Source: Atherix ibis
Taxonomy: Eukaryota > Arthropoda > Insecta > Diptera > Athericidae
NCBI GenBank assembly: GCA_958298945.1
Contig: OY282610.1
Span: 39,377,667 to 39,441,666 of the forward strand
Direction of reading: 5' to 3'
Length of the DNA: 64,000 nucleotides
The translations under genes were made by a program, and so were the position numbers. This document shows, piece by piece, positions 1 to 11,930 of the stretch (the first letter of the stretch is position 1; each line of letters starts with the position of its first letter). The notes below the pieces were generated by a model that worked only from the letters and a program-made list of their open reading frames with translations, searched no databases and had not been told where the DNA came from.

Positions 1-2870
1 TTTTCGACGTCAACAAATTTTGTTTTGGTAAATAAAAATTATTTGATGTAAAATATTCTTGATACTAAAATTTTTTTGGTAGTAAAATTATTTTTGATAT
101 AAAATGATTTTGACATAATCAGTTATTAGCAAAGTAAAAAGGTAGAAAATTTTTAGGGTATAAATAATATTATTTTTTTTAGTACTTAAAAAAATTGTTT
201 CTTTTTTCAGATTCAATATTAATTTTTTTTTAATTAAAATTAAAATCTAATTGTTTTGGTATAAAAATTCTTAAACGAGATTTTTTTGAATGAAAAATTT
301 TTTTTATACCAAAATTTTGTTGGTATCAAAAATGTTTTGGTATAAAATATTTTTGGCCTCATTAATTATTAGCATAGTAAAAAGGTAAATTGCTCTCAAA
401 AATATTGTATAAAAATTTTTTGGTATAAAATTTCTTTTAGAATAAAAAAAATTGTTCATACAAAAAATTCTTCTTAAAGAATTTTTATAACAAACTAAAA
501 ATTTTAGTATTCAAAAAAATCGTTTCTTAAGGTTAGTTTTCTTTTTCGACGTCAAAAAATTTTGTTTTGGTAAATAAAAATTATTTGATGTAAAATATTC
601 TTGACACTAAAATTTTTTTGGTAGTAAAATTATTTTTGATATAAAATGATTTTGACATAATCAATTATTAGCAAAGTAAAAAGGTATAAAATTTTTAGAG
701 TATAAATAATATTCTTTTTTTTAGTACTTAAAAAAATTGTTTCTTGTTTTTTTTCAGATTCAATATTAATTTTTTTTTAATTAAAATTAATATCTAATTG
801 TTTTGGTATAAAAATTCTTAAACGAGATTTTTTTGAATGAAAAATTTTTTTTATACCAAAATTTTGTTGGTATCAAAAATGTTTTGGTATAAAATATTTT
901 TGGCCTCATTAATTATTAGCATAGTAAAAAGGTAAATTGCTCTCAAAAATATTGTATAAAAATTTTTTGGTATAAAATTTCTTTTAGAATAAAAAAAATT
1001 GTTCATACAAAAAATTCTTCTTAAAGAATTTTTATAACAAACTAAAAATTTTAGTATTCAAAAAAATCGTTTCTTAAGGTTAGTTTTCTTTTTCGACGTC
1101 AAAAAATTTTGTTTTGGTAAATAAAAATTATTTGATGTAAAATATTCTTGACACTAAAATTTTTTTGGTAGTAAAATTATTTTTGATATAAAATGATTTT
1201 GACATAATCAATTATTAGCAAAGTAAAAAGGTATAAAATTTTTAGAGTATAAATAATATTCTTTTTTTTAGTACTTAAAAAAATTGTTTCTTGTTTTTTT
1301 TCAGATTCAATATTAATTTTTTTTTAATTAAAATTAATATCTAATTGTTTTGGTATAAAAATTCTTAAACGAGATTTTTTTGAATGAAAAATTTTTTTTA
1401 TACCAAAATTTTGTTGGTATCAAAAATGTTTTGGTATAAAATATTTTTGGCCTCATTAATTATTAGCATAGTAAAAAGGTAAATTGCTCTCAAAAATATT
1501 GTATAAAAATTTTTTGGTATAAAATTTCTTTTAGAATAAAAAAAATTTTTCATACAAAAAATTCTTCTTAAAGAATTTTTATAACAAACTAAAAATTTTA
1601 GTTCCCAAAAAAATCGTTATTAAGGTTAGTTTTCTTTTTCGACATCGAAAAATTTTGTTTTGGTATAAAAATTATTTGATGTGAAATATTCTTGATACTA
1701 AAATTTTTTTGGTAGTAAAATTTGTTTGGTATAAAATGATTTTGGGCTAATAATTATTAGCAAATTAAAAAGGTAGAAAATTTTTAGGGTATAAATAACA
1801 TTTTATTATTTTAGTACTAAAAAAAATTATTTCTTGATTTTATTTAAGGTTCAATTTTTTTTTGGTTTTCAAAAATTAATTATTTTGGTATAAAAATTCT
1901 TAAATGAGATTGGTAGTAAAATTTTTTTGGTATAACATGTTTTGGTCTCATGAATTATTAGAAAAGTGATAAAGTAAATTGCTCGCATATATATGGTATA
2001 AACATTTTTTGCTATACCATTTTTTTTAGTATCAAAAAAATTTTCCATTTAAAAAATTCTTCTTAAAGAATTTTCTTAACAAGACAAAAATGTCAGTACC
2101 CAACTGTTAGTTTTCTTTTTCGAGGTCAAAAAATTTTGTTTTGGTATAAAAATTATTTGATGTCAAATTTTCTTGACACTAAAATTTTTTTGATACCAAA
2201 ATTTTTTTTGGTACTAAGATTGTCTCGGTATAAAATTATTTTGAGTTAATCCCAAAACTTGAAGCGAACAATTTTTTTCTATACAATTTTTGGGATGTAA
2301 ATAATATTTTGTTAAAAAAATATTATACCAAAAAAACTTTTAATTTCAAAAAAATTGTTCCTTAAAAAAATTCTTATTTTAGAATTTTATACCAAAACAA
2401 AAATTTTAGTAATTTTTATACCAAAACAAAAATTTTAGTTCCCAAAAAAATAGCTTGTTAATATTTTCCAAGTAACATTTGGTTAGTTTTTTTTTCGACG
2501 GTAAAAAATTTTGTTTTGGTATAAAAGTTTTTTGGTAATAAAATTTGTTTGGTGTTCAAATTTTTTTTGATATTTTTTCTGTATCGATTTTTCTTTTTGG
2601 TAAAATTTTTCTAGTTAAAATTTATTTCAAATATAAAAATTGTTTGGGTAGAAAATTTTTCTGGTATAAAATTGGTTTGGTATAAAAATTTGTTTGGTAT
2701 ATTTTTTTGGTATAAAGTTTCCTTTTTCGCAAACTTTTCTTGGTTAAAAATTATTTAAAATATAAAAATTGTTTTGGAAAACACCATTTTTTTGGTATAA
2801 AATTTTGTTGGTACTAAAATTTTTTTGGTATAATTTTTTTTTAAATAAACAATTTTTTTTTTGTTATGAA
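1..2870. repeat. TTGGTATAAA minisatellite with ~547-bp higher-order repeat
   Basis: The stretch is built from degenerate copies of TTTTGGTATAAAA/TTTTTTGGTA. A landmark (CTTTTTCGACGTC followed by a TTTTGTTTTGG run) recurs at about 1, 541, 1088, 1634, 2115 and 2489, giving a long unit of about 547 bp. The units starting at 541 and 1088 are almost identical, while later ones are shorter and diverged. Nothing in it looks coding. The array runs off the left edge of the window. Confidence 0.9.
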
Positions 2871-4409
2871 CTTTTTCTACCATAAATTAACTTTTCTTTG
2901 TGTTGATTTTTCCTTTTTTTTTAAATGGTTTTATCACGAAAAAAAAACATTCGCTTGCTATAAAAATACGTTTAAATATATTTTTTATGAAAATCTTCTC
3001 AATCGCTTGAATCAAAAAGTAATTCTTATACAAATATAAGTACAGTAAATATGTTTTGTCTTATTTTTCTTAAAAAAATTACGTTTGAAATTTTTTTATG
3101 AAAATCATTTGAAAAAAAAACTACAAAAAACAAAGTTAATTAGAAATAGTACAAAATAAATATACTAAATAATCAAACAATCATATTCAAAAAAAAGGAT
3201 AAAATTTTTGATAAAATTACAAATTTTCAGAAGTAAAAAGTAAATAAATTTTCTTTAGGTTAAAAATACTAATAGAAACGTAAATAATCGAGAAAAAAAT
3301 TAAATATAATGAAAATAATTACCAAAAAATGTTTTTTTAATTTAATAGATGGAATTGGGCTTAATTCATTCCAGAAGAAATTTAAATATTTTGAAAAATT
3401 CTACAAAAAAAAACTTTTAATAAAAAAGAAATTAGGTCCCTGAAAAGAGATACAATAAAAATTCAAAGGGAAACAAACAAAATAAAAATTAAAGTAAAAT
3501 TTAAAAAAAAAACCGATAAAATGTTGGAAAATTTGGAAAAGGAAGTCTTAAGATTTAACAATCAAATGAATTTAATATGAAGAAAATATAAAAAAATATT
3601 TTTTTTATATCTTAAAGAAAAAATTTAGATAAAAAAATAAAATTGAACGGAATGAAAATTATATGACCTCAAAGATTGGGTAACTTTTATTAGAGTGCAC
3701 CGGGTGACATGCAATTTGTCAATGCATTTAAAGACTTTCAGAATTGGCGCATTCGTATTTTGATTATATTTGTAATGATTACATTTAATTGAGAGAAAAA
3801 ATTAAAATATAAACAAACATTTTCTGGCATTTAATCAGAACAAACAATTTAGTTTTTATTTATTGCTGCTCCTTTTTTTATAATGTTTTTAATGACTTAA
3901 AATTGGTTTTGTTGGTATTTTTATTCTTATTTTTCTTTAGATTTTGATTTTTATTTGATTTTAATTTTGATTTTTTTTCTATTGTATTAGAAAATGTTTC
4001 AATTAAAATTTCAAATAGTCTCCTAATGTGATCGAAAGGTTACCGAAAAGCGTGCTTCTAAAGCAACCCCACCAAAAAATGAAAACAAAAAACCGCAGCT
4101 TAATTGCATTCCTTTAAGAAGTGAAATTACTATTCGGGGTCATAGACTATGAACTTTTGCACATGATTTAAAAAAGAATCTTTGCTGATGACGAAGCTTT
4201 TTTAACAGGTAGTGGGTGGGGAAAGGTAGTTTGGCTTATACACTTAGCAGAGAGCATAAAGGAATGAGACCAATTACTACTTTTACTTCTCAATAGAGGG
4301 GGTGTAGGGAAGGAGTAGCTGCAACTGATTTAAAGTTCAGTCTGGTGTAGAGTAGTTGTTTTTTTTAAAAGCACTTACATAATATCTAGAATAAACAAAA
4401 TCAATACAA
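2871..4409. other. A+T-rich DNA without recognised genes
   Basis: Mostly homopolymer-rich A/T sequence. Two small pockets are less A+T-biased: about 3660-3790 and 4020-4370. I found no ORF, RNA gene or mobile-element motif in either pocket. Confidence 0.6.
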
Positions 4410-5300
4410 TACATCAGAGAAAATTTATGAGAGAAAAAAAAAGGTTTGGCGCAGAAAAAAGCACTTTTTTGCTCACAAATTCACGTGATTCAAATTAAGT
4501 TATTTAATTTGTTGAAAGCATTTATTAAATGTTCAAAAGGTCAATTCACACGTAAAAATTTGTTTTCAATTATTTGATTATTTTTAAAAGCAATCTCAAT
4601 CATTATCATACAAAAATTTGCTTTGTTCCGAGCAGGACATATTCAAAGCATTAAGAGCAGACAGACTTTTAATAATCATCGTTTTCTTTTAGACATTTTT
4701 ATATGTACAATTAAGGAATTGTTTTTAATTTAGAATTACGAATGAATTACTACTAATATTTTGCTTAAACAATTTAATTTTGCTTTGCTGGGTACAATTT
4801 TAAAGGATTTTTTTTTAACAAAAACTTTTTATATTATTCTTTTTGTTAATTTAAAGTTTTTCAATATTTTAATTTATTACATCAGAGAAAAATTATGAGC
4901 AAAAAGGATTTTGCGTAGAAAAAAGCAAATATTTTTTTGCTCACAAATTCACGTGATTCAAATTAAGTTATTTAATTTGTTGAATGCACTTATTGAATGT
5001 TGAAAAGGTCAATTCATACGTAAAAATTTGTTTTCAATTATTTGATTCATTTTAGAAGCAATCTCAATGATTATCGTATAAAAAAAAATGCTTTGTTCCG
5101 AGCAGCGCATATTCAAAGCATTAAGAGTAGACAGACTTTTAATAACAATCGTTTTCTTTTATACACTTTTATATGTACGATTAAGCAATTGTTTTTAATT
5201 GAAAAAATTAACCATCAATATTTTGCTTAAACAAATAGGTTTTGCTTTGCTGGGAGCAATGTTATAGGATTTTTTTTGAAAAGCATTTTTTTTATATTAT
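4410..5300. repeat. Tandem duplication, unit ~469 bp
   Basis: Copy 1 starts near 4410 and copy 2 near 4880. Both contain, in the same order, a CATCAGAGAAAA start, the phrase TTTTTTGCTCACAAATTCACG, a TTTGTTTTCAATTATTTGAT segment and TTTTGCTTTGCTGGG near the end (about 4780 and 5239). The copies differ by scattered substitutions and small indels, so the duplication is not recent. A 62-codon ORF in copy 2 (5042-5230) is disrupted in copy 1 and is not taken as a gene. Confidence 0.85.
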
Positions 5301-6180
5301 TGCGGCTGTACGCATTTTTTAATGAATTGTAAATTAATTTAGAAATTTCACAACTCCACAACTGTATAGTTACTTGGTTATCCTGAAGAGGTCTTCTTTT
5401 GCTCAAGATTAAGTAAACTTAAGCGCATGTTTTTTCTGATACGGTTTCGTATTAACAAAATTCCATATTTTAGATTTGAAGTATGTACATTTAATTAAAG
5501 TATTTTCGGTTATCGTTTTTATCAATTTTTTTAATTATTTTTGTTTTGTTACGCTTGTTATTATGAATTATGCTCAATGCTCAAGAATCTAAACAACAAA
5601 ATATTCTTTTTCCCAGTAAAAACTGAAAATGAAACTAAATCAATTAAATAAGATTAGTTAGAGACGATTTATTTCGTAAAACTTTATCAAACATTTTAAT
5701 CCATTAATATCTATAAAAAAAATTAATTAAATAACCGTTTTTTTTGTACATATTATATCTTATCTGATCTGTTCTAGTGGCAATTTATTTATGTTGAAAT
5801 AAAAAACGTTTTCAATCAATTAGTGAATTCAAAAAATAGGAAAAACTCTTAATCTTGAGAATGGAGACTTAAAAACGGTCAAACTATTTTGAGTAGGTAT
5901 TAAAAAACTACGTGATGGATGCCTTTCTAAGCCATCAGATAATAACAAAATAATAACTGATTTTTTTTGTGTGTATTAAAGAAACACAAGCAAACAATAA
6001 TAATAATATCTTATCATGATTAATTCGGATAAGAAAATGATTAAAAATAAGCCAAAACCGCAACAAAATTAATTGTCAATAATTAGAAAAATGATTTTTG
6101 ATATTAAAAATTCCAAAGTTATTAATGGACGATAATTTGAAAAAATTTTCTCTTAATAAATTAGAAGATAATAAATGAAA
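5301..6180. other. A+T-rich DNA without recognised genes
   Basis: No gene or element recognised. The only pattern noted is three GATAAG/CTTATC motifs between 5759 and 6033, annotated separately. Confidence 0.6.
5759..6033. promoter_or_regulatory. Small group of GATA-factor motifs
   Basis: CTTATC at 5759-5764 and 6010-6015 and GATAAG at 6028-6033, with AGATAA near 5936. WGATAR is the binding consensus of GATA transcription factors. Three full GATAAG cores in 275 bp is modestly more than expected for this base composition. Function is inference only. Confidence 0.2.
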
Positions 6181-7860
6181 TTTCATTCGGAAAATTAAAA
6201 AGAAAAACTTTCATACCAATTTTGGTATAAAAAAATATGATTGGTGAAATTTCTTGGTCAAATTAAATTTAATTAGAAAGGAAGTCTTTCTTTTGAAATT
6301 TTTATGTCATTAATTATTAAGAGGGAGTTTTCCGGGAAGAATTTAAATTTTTCGTGTCATAGGAGGCTGTTAATAGACCATGAAAGCCTATTTATGGGCC
6401 AACAGAATAGTGGTGGACTTACTAATAATAAGCAAATTTATAAAATTATCTATTATGAAATGTTTTTTTTTGGTATAACGTTTTTTTTTGTATAAATTTT
6501 TTTGTTGGTAAAAGTAATTTTAAATTTTTGAAAAAATATTTACCAAATAATATTTAACTATTCTTTACTAATAGAATAACTTATTTTGAGAATTTTTTTT
6601 TTTTTGGTATAAAAATTAGATTTGGTATAAATTTTTTTGGTAAGAAATTTGTTTTTTCTGTAAGTTCAAATTTTGCTAAGAAATTTTAAAATTATTCAAA
6701 ATTCGTTCACAAAATTGTAAACTTAACTAATTATTGGAAAAGCTATAGCATAATTTATTTTAAAATCATTCTTTTTTGGTAAAAAAAAAATTTTTGTTTT
6801 GGTATAAAAAATGATTTTTTTTTATTTAAAAAATGTCTTCCAAATTTTAAAATTATTAAAAATATATTTACAAATATGTAAGTTTTATTATTGATTAAGA
6901 AAGTTATTCAGTAATTTATTTTGAAAAATTGTTTCGGTATTATTTGTTTGCCTTTTTCATAAATAATTTTTTTAGGATAAACATTTTTGTTGGTATAAAT
7001 TTTTTTCGGTATAAAATTTTTTTGAATATGTGTTAAATATTTTTTGGTAAAAAATATTTAACACATATTCGATTTACTAATAGAATAATTTAGTTTGCGT
7101 AATTTTTTTTTTGGTATAAATTTGTTTTGGTATAAATTTTTTTGGCTCAAAGTTTGTTAAAAAAATTGGTTTTTTAAGTTCAAAGTTTGTTAATAAATCT
7201 TCAAATTATTTAAAAGGTAAGCTTAATTAATTACTGGAAAATTTATACCATGAATTGTTTTGAAATCAATTTTTTTGGTATAAAATTTTTTAATTTGGCA
7301 TAAGAAATTTTTTTGGTATTAAATTATTTTCGGTAAAAGTAATTTTAAACTGTCGTACAAATATTTACCAGATATTCGCTTTACTAATAGAATAATTTAG
7401 TTTGAGGAATTTTTTTTTGGTATAAAAATTATTTTTGATATAAAATTTTTTTTGGTAAGTATTTGTTTTTTGTTTAAGTTTAAATTTTATTAAGAAATCT
7501 TTATATTATTCAAAATTTGTTTAAAAAAAAGTAATCTTAATTAATTACTGGAAAAGTTACCATAAATTGTTTCGAAATCATTTTTTTTGGTATAAAATTT
7601 TTTAAATTGGCATAAATTTGGTTGAAGAATTATTTTTGGTATACAATTTTTAGTGAGAATTTGTTTTTTTTTTAAGTTCAAATTTTGTTAATAAATCTTA
7701 AAATAATTTACCAATAATAGAATCATTTATTTTGGGAATTTTTTTATGTTGGTATAAATTTGTTTTGGTATAAAATTTTTTGCTAAGAATTTGTGTTTTT
7801 TTTTAAGTTCAAAATTTTATTGACAAATCTCAAAAACATTATAAATTTGTTAACAAAAAT
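6180..7860. repeat. Second TTGGTATAAA array, ~310-bp higher-order period
   Basis: Same short unit as the array at the left edge (TTTTTTGGTATAAAA variants). A longer phrase, ACTAATAGAATAATTTA followed by a T-run and GGTATAAA, recurs near 6570, 7079, 7385 and 7716. The last three are about 310-330 bp apart. Copies are strongly diverged, so this block looks older than 1-1634. Confidence 0.8.
7024..7070. repeat. Perfect 22-bp snap-back inverted repeat
   Basis: Left arm 7024-7045 and right arm 7049-7070 are exact reverse complements separated by the 3-nt loop GGT. The arms start and end with GAATATGTGTTAAATATT and its complement. It lies inside the TTGGTATAAA array. The right arm continues into the normal repeat sequence (ATATTCGATTTACTAATAG), so the left arm looks like the inverted copy. 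Confidence 0.95.
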
Positions 7861-9240
7861 GTAAGCCTAACAAATATGAGCAGATTGGTATAAATAACAA
7901 AAGGGAAATAAAAGAAAAATTGACAAGAGTTTAAAAAACCACAAAATTTTACGATGACTTAATACAGAACTTCGATCGAACATAATTTCGTTTAAATATA
8001 AAAATAATAGAAACTTTATCAGTAAAATCATGAGTAAAAAGGACTTGTATAAAGAAATCACAGCCACAAAAGTAGGTAGCAAATTTAAGATTATCACTAA
8101 ACTTTATCGTGAATGAAAAACTATAAAAATATTGTACAAAGATTTTTTGTTTGTTTTTGCATTCGTATGCAATATTGTCGAAACTAATCTGGTATAAAAA
8201 AATAACCAACAACTTTAACGAAGAGTAGATATTAAATTACAAAAAAAAACCACCCAACTTGTTGATAAAACCAAAAAAAGTGTTGCTAATTTAAATACGA
8301 AAATTGTGAAAACCAAATGAAACTGGTATAAAATGAAAATCATGTGGGCGCCAAATTTTTAAATGATCACAAAAATAAAAATATAAAAAGTTTTTCCAAC
8401 AAAAATTAACATTTCTCTTTATATTTAATAGTAAAATTAGTAAGGAAAAAAAATTAGAAATTACCGAACCAAAAAAAAAAAAAAAACTACCGAATTTGTT
8501 TAAATTCGTACAAATTTTATTTAAACAAAAATATTTGCTGAAGAAAATGGAATAATCAAAATTTAAACAAAAGAGAGGAAAAAAAAATTAATAGACAGGA
8601 AAAAACGCTTTGGTATGCAGACACAAATTTTAGACCAGTTCTTTTTGTACGTAATAAATTGGGATAATTTATTTTTATTATTTCTTTTCTTCTTTTTTTA
8701 CTCTTTAACAAATGATACTTATTTTACTTCAAAAAAAAAACACACACACACACACTATACATAAAAGAAATAATGGAAAAGGTATAGAAAAAAAAAACGA
8801 ATAGACAAAATCGGGAGAGGGAAAGAGAGTGAACGTAAAAGAAAATATGTAAAGCCAAAATGAATTTATTTTTATTTTAGTATTTTGCGAATGAATAATC
8901 AATTCGATAATGTTCTATGGTTTTTTTTTTTTGGTCTAATGGTCTAAATTGTGTAGGTGGATTGATAGTCCGGCATTAATTTTTAGCATAAATCAACGGA
9001 ATAGTAATTATTTAAGAGCAACAAGATCAGTGATTTTTTATATTCTAAGTGAAGGTATCATGGGGTTTTGGTATATTTTTGTTTTTACGAATTCTGTTTT
9101 TACATATAAAGATTAGTGTGTGTTTGTGTGTGTGTTTGGAACGAACAGCTTCACAAAAATAAAGATACTGAAGAAAGATATATAAAAAAGATCTCAATAA
9201 CTGCGATAGTTTTGTATACGGAAAAGAAATTATGTGTAGA
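7861..9240. other. A+T-rich DNA with short simple repeats
   Basis: No gene recognised. It holds a (CA)n tract at 8741-8755, a purine-rich stretch near 8810-8835 and a GT-rich stretch near 9115-9138. ORFs on the minus strand near 7867-8212 are low-complexity A/T translations and are not taken as genes. Confidence 0.6.
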
Positions 9241-9888
9241 CATCTGAGCGTCTCTATTTAATTTCTTTTTTGCTCCAGCCCCTCTCCCCATACCTTTGCC
9301 AAGACACAATATTATGTTCACAGTTTTCTGTGTCAGTTTTCAGTCGTAGCTTAATTTCACTCTTTTCGAAGAACAAAAACCTCGACCTCTTTTAGACCAA
9401 ATAAAAAAAAAAAAAACCAAAAAAAAAAAATTCTTTTTTTTCTTAAATTTTTCTTCCTTGTTTATTTTTTTTGTGATTTTTTTTCGTTGAGTCTATTATA
9501 AAACCGATCATACAAAATAGCAACCAATTACGATGACTAAAGCCTCCGCCTCCAACCATCAAAAAAGAAAATTTTAAGTTTAAGTTTCGCGCTTCATTGT
9601 GCGCACACGTTCGTAACCAACTTCACTGAGTCATAGTTTTATTTTCATTAGAGCAGCAACAAGAAATTACAAAAAAAGAGACATTCTTTGGCGATGTCAA
9701 CTACAATAAAAATAATCTTTGAACAATAGTCGGACAATTATTATAATTTTTATTTCTTTATTTTTTTTGTTTGTTTTGTTTTTTTTTTTTTTGCTAAATT
9801 TGAAAAGAGTGAAATGATCCTCTTTAAGATCATAGGTAATGATTACTTTGAAAACTGAAACAAAAACTAAGATTAATAAAAGAATTAA
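9241..9888 (+). promoter_or_regulatory. Promoter / 5'UTR-like stretch with two initiator matches
   Basis: Base composition is less extreme than in the flanks. Two overlapping perfect matches to the Drosophila initiator TCAGTY occur at 9333-9338 and 9340-9345. A TATAAAA lies near 9497, and short CA-rich phrases such as GAGCAGCAACAAG near 9652 resemble fly 5'UTRs. No downstream promoter element matches at the expected +28 position. An exon-like ORF with a splice donor follows at 9889. The reading as a transcription start is inference; any of these short motifs can occur by chance. Confidence 0.25.
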
Positions 9889-9996
9889 ATGGAAAATTTA
9901 GTGAATTCAATTAAATCGTGGGTGGGGTTTTTCTTATATGCTTTTTTTAATGGTATTTTTCTTTTGCTTTTAGGGACGATAATGAAAGCGGGCGTG
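9889..9996 (+). CDS. Candidate first coding exon, hydrophobic N-terminus (unrecognised)
   Basis: An ATG preceded directly by an in-frame TAA opens 36 codons that end exactly at a consensus 5' splice site, GTG|GTAAGTAA (donor GT at 9997-9998). The peptide has a polar start (residues 1-10), then one hydrophobic segment at about residues 11-31 (W11, a run of aromatic and aliphatic residues, LLLLG at 25-29), then a short M-K-A-G-V tail. That would suit a membrane anchor or an uncleaved signal. Reading past the donor gives only low-complexity F/K/N sequence, which favours an exon end there. A second reading is possible: a good acceptor (CTTTTGCTTTTAG, AG at 9972-9973) precedes the donor and would define a 23-nt microexon, 9974-9996. 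I do not recognise the protein and no second exon is visible. Confidence 0.25.
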
Positions 9997-10559
9997 GTAA
10001 GTAATTATTTTTTCTTGGCAATTTGTTTGAGGGCATTTTTTCTTATTCTTAAAATTTCCCCAAAAAATATATTTAAATTTATCAAAAATTTTATTACGTA
10101 TTTTTACAAGCAAATTAATAAAATTAATTCGATTATTTTGAATACTTCCCAATTTGATAATTATTTGTTTTTTTTTTCACTTAAAATCTGTTCTAATTTT
10201 TAATAATTTTTCTTTATTTTTACACGTAACTTTTAGAATATTGAAATTAAATAAGAAATTTATTTGAATTCAAAATTTCGATAAATTTTTCAAGTTTTTT
10301 TATTAATTTTGGTATATTAAGGAATTAGTTTATATATTTTTGTTATTTTTTATAGCCAAATAGTTTAATAGTTTTCAATTACTAAGAAAAGATTTTGCGA
10401 TTACTAAAAAAAAGAAAAAGAATTTTGAAATTTTCGCACAAGTTTTAAATATTTAAACTAAAAACTGTGATTTTCGTGGATTTTTCTAACTCATTAAACA
10501 TACGAAAATATCACAATTTTATATTATTTTGATTTAAAAAATATTTTTGAAAACATACT
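9997..10559. other. A+T-rich DNA without recognised genes
   Basis: Homopolymer-rich sequence after the candidate splice donor. No element or gene is visible. Confidence 0.6.
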
Positions 10560-11930
10560 GAATTTCGCTATTTAAATACCTCTGGAAATACATAAAAACC
10601 TCCAATAATTTCAGTATATTTTTCTTAAAACTACTTAAAAAATATTCCAAATTTTCTTATTTCTTTTCCAAAAATTCTCAAAAATATCGAAAATTTTTTT
10701 TTTGCTTTTAAGAAAAACTACTCAAAACTTATTTGTTCCTAAAAAAATATTCCAAATTACTTATCTTTTGTTTAAAAACATCGCAATCCCCTATTTTTTC
10801 CCCTTAAAATAATCAAAAACCTCCAAAATTGTTTTGTTTTTGTCAAAAAAATCCTAAAAAATATTTCAAATTTCTTATTTTTTCTTATTAAAACCCTTTG
10901 AACATCGCATTTTTCCTCCTGAAAATAATCAAAACCCTCTCAAATTATTTTGTTTTTTTTTTTTTTTATTTCCAAATTTTTCTTTTTTCTTTTTTAAAAC
11001 AATTAAAAACATCGCATTTTCTCCTCTTAAAAATAATCAAAAACATCCTAAATTTTTTTTATTTTTCGCTGAAAAATCGTAAAAAAATATTCCAAATTTC
11101 TTATTTTTTCTTTTTAAAAAAACTCTTAAAAATAATCAAAAATTTTCATAATTTTTTTATGTTTTACAAAAAAATCCTAAATATTTCAATATTCTTATTT
11201 TGTCTTTTTAAAAAAAAAACTTAAAAACGTCGCAATCCTCTATTTTTCCCTTAAATAATCAAAAACCTCTCAAATTATTTTGTTTTTCCCAAAAATATCT
11301 TAAAAGATATTCCAAATTGCTTATTTTTCCTTTTCAAAAACACATAAAAACATTGCAACCCCCTATTTTTCCCTTATAATAATTAAAAATATTCCAAATT
11401 TTTTTGTTTTTCTCTAAAAAATTCTCAAAAAAATATACCAATATTTTTCTTTTTTCTTTTTAAAAGTAATTAAAAAACATCGCAATCCTATATTTATTCC
11501 CTTAAATCAATTAAAAATCTTCCAAATAATTTTATTTTCGTTTAAAATCATAAAATAAATTTTCCACATTTCTTATTTTTGCTTTTCCCTTCAAATAATC
11601 AAAAACCTCTGAAATATTCCTATTTTTTTCCTTAAAATACTGAGAAAAAAAATATCGCAAATTTACTAAAATATCACTTAAAGTAGTTCAAAACATCGCA
11701 GATTTTCTTAGTTTCAACCGAAACCACTCTGAACCTTTTCAATTTTCTTTTCTTACTTAAAAATATACCGAATTTTCATAGTACTCAAAAAATCTGTAAA
11801 TATTTTTTTTTTGCTTTTAAAAAACACTCAAAAACATCGCAAATTTTCTCAGTTGCCAGTCAAAAAAACATCCCAAATGCCCTATTATTCTTATCTAAGA
11901 ATTATTAAAATATATCCTAAATTATCGTCG
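10560..11930. repeat. Degenerate minisatellite, unit ~110-130 bp
   Basis: The phrase AACATCGCAATCCCCTATTTT, or close variants, recurs near 10781, 10901, 11009, 11225, 11350, 11477, 11692 and 11832. Each is followed by CCTTAAAATAATCAAAAACC and by a TTCCAAATTTCTTATTTTT segment. Spacing varies and copies are diverged. The 108-codon ORF at 10898-11224 is just repeat read in one frame (almost only F, L, K, N, I). Confidence 0.8.

Noticed and set aside
10898..11224. 108-codon ORF
   Set aside because: Composition is almost only F, L, K, N and I, and it follows the ~110-bp minisatellite.
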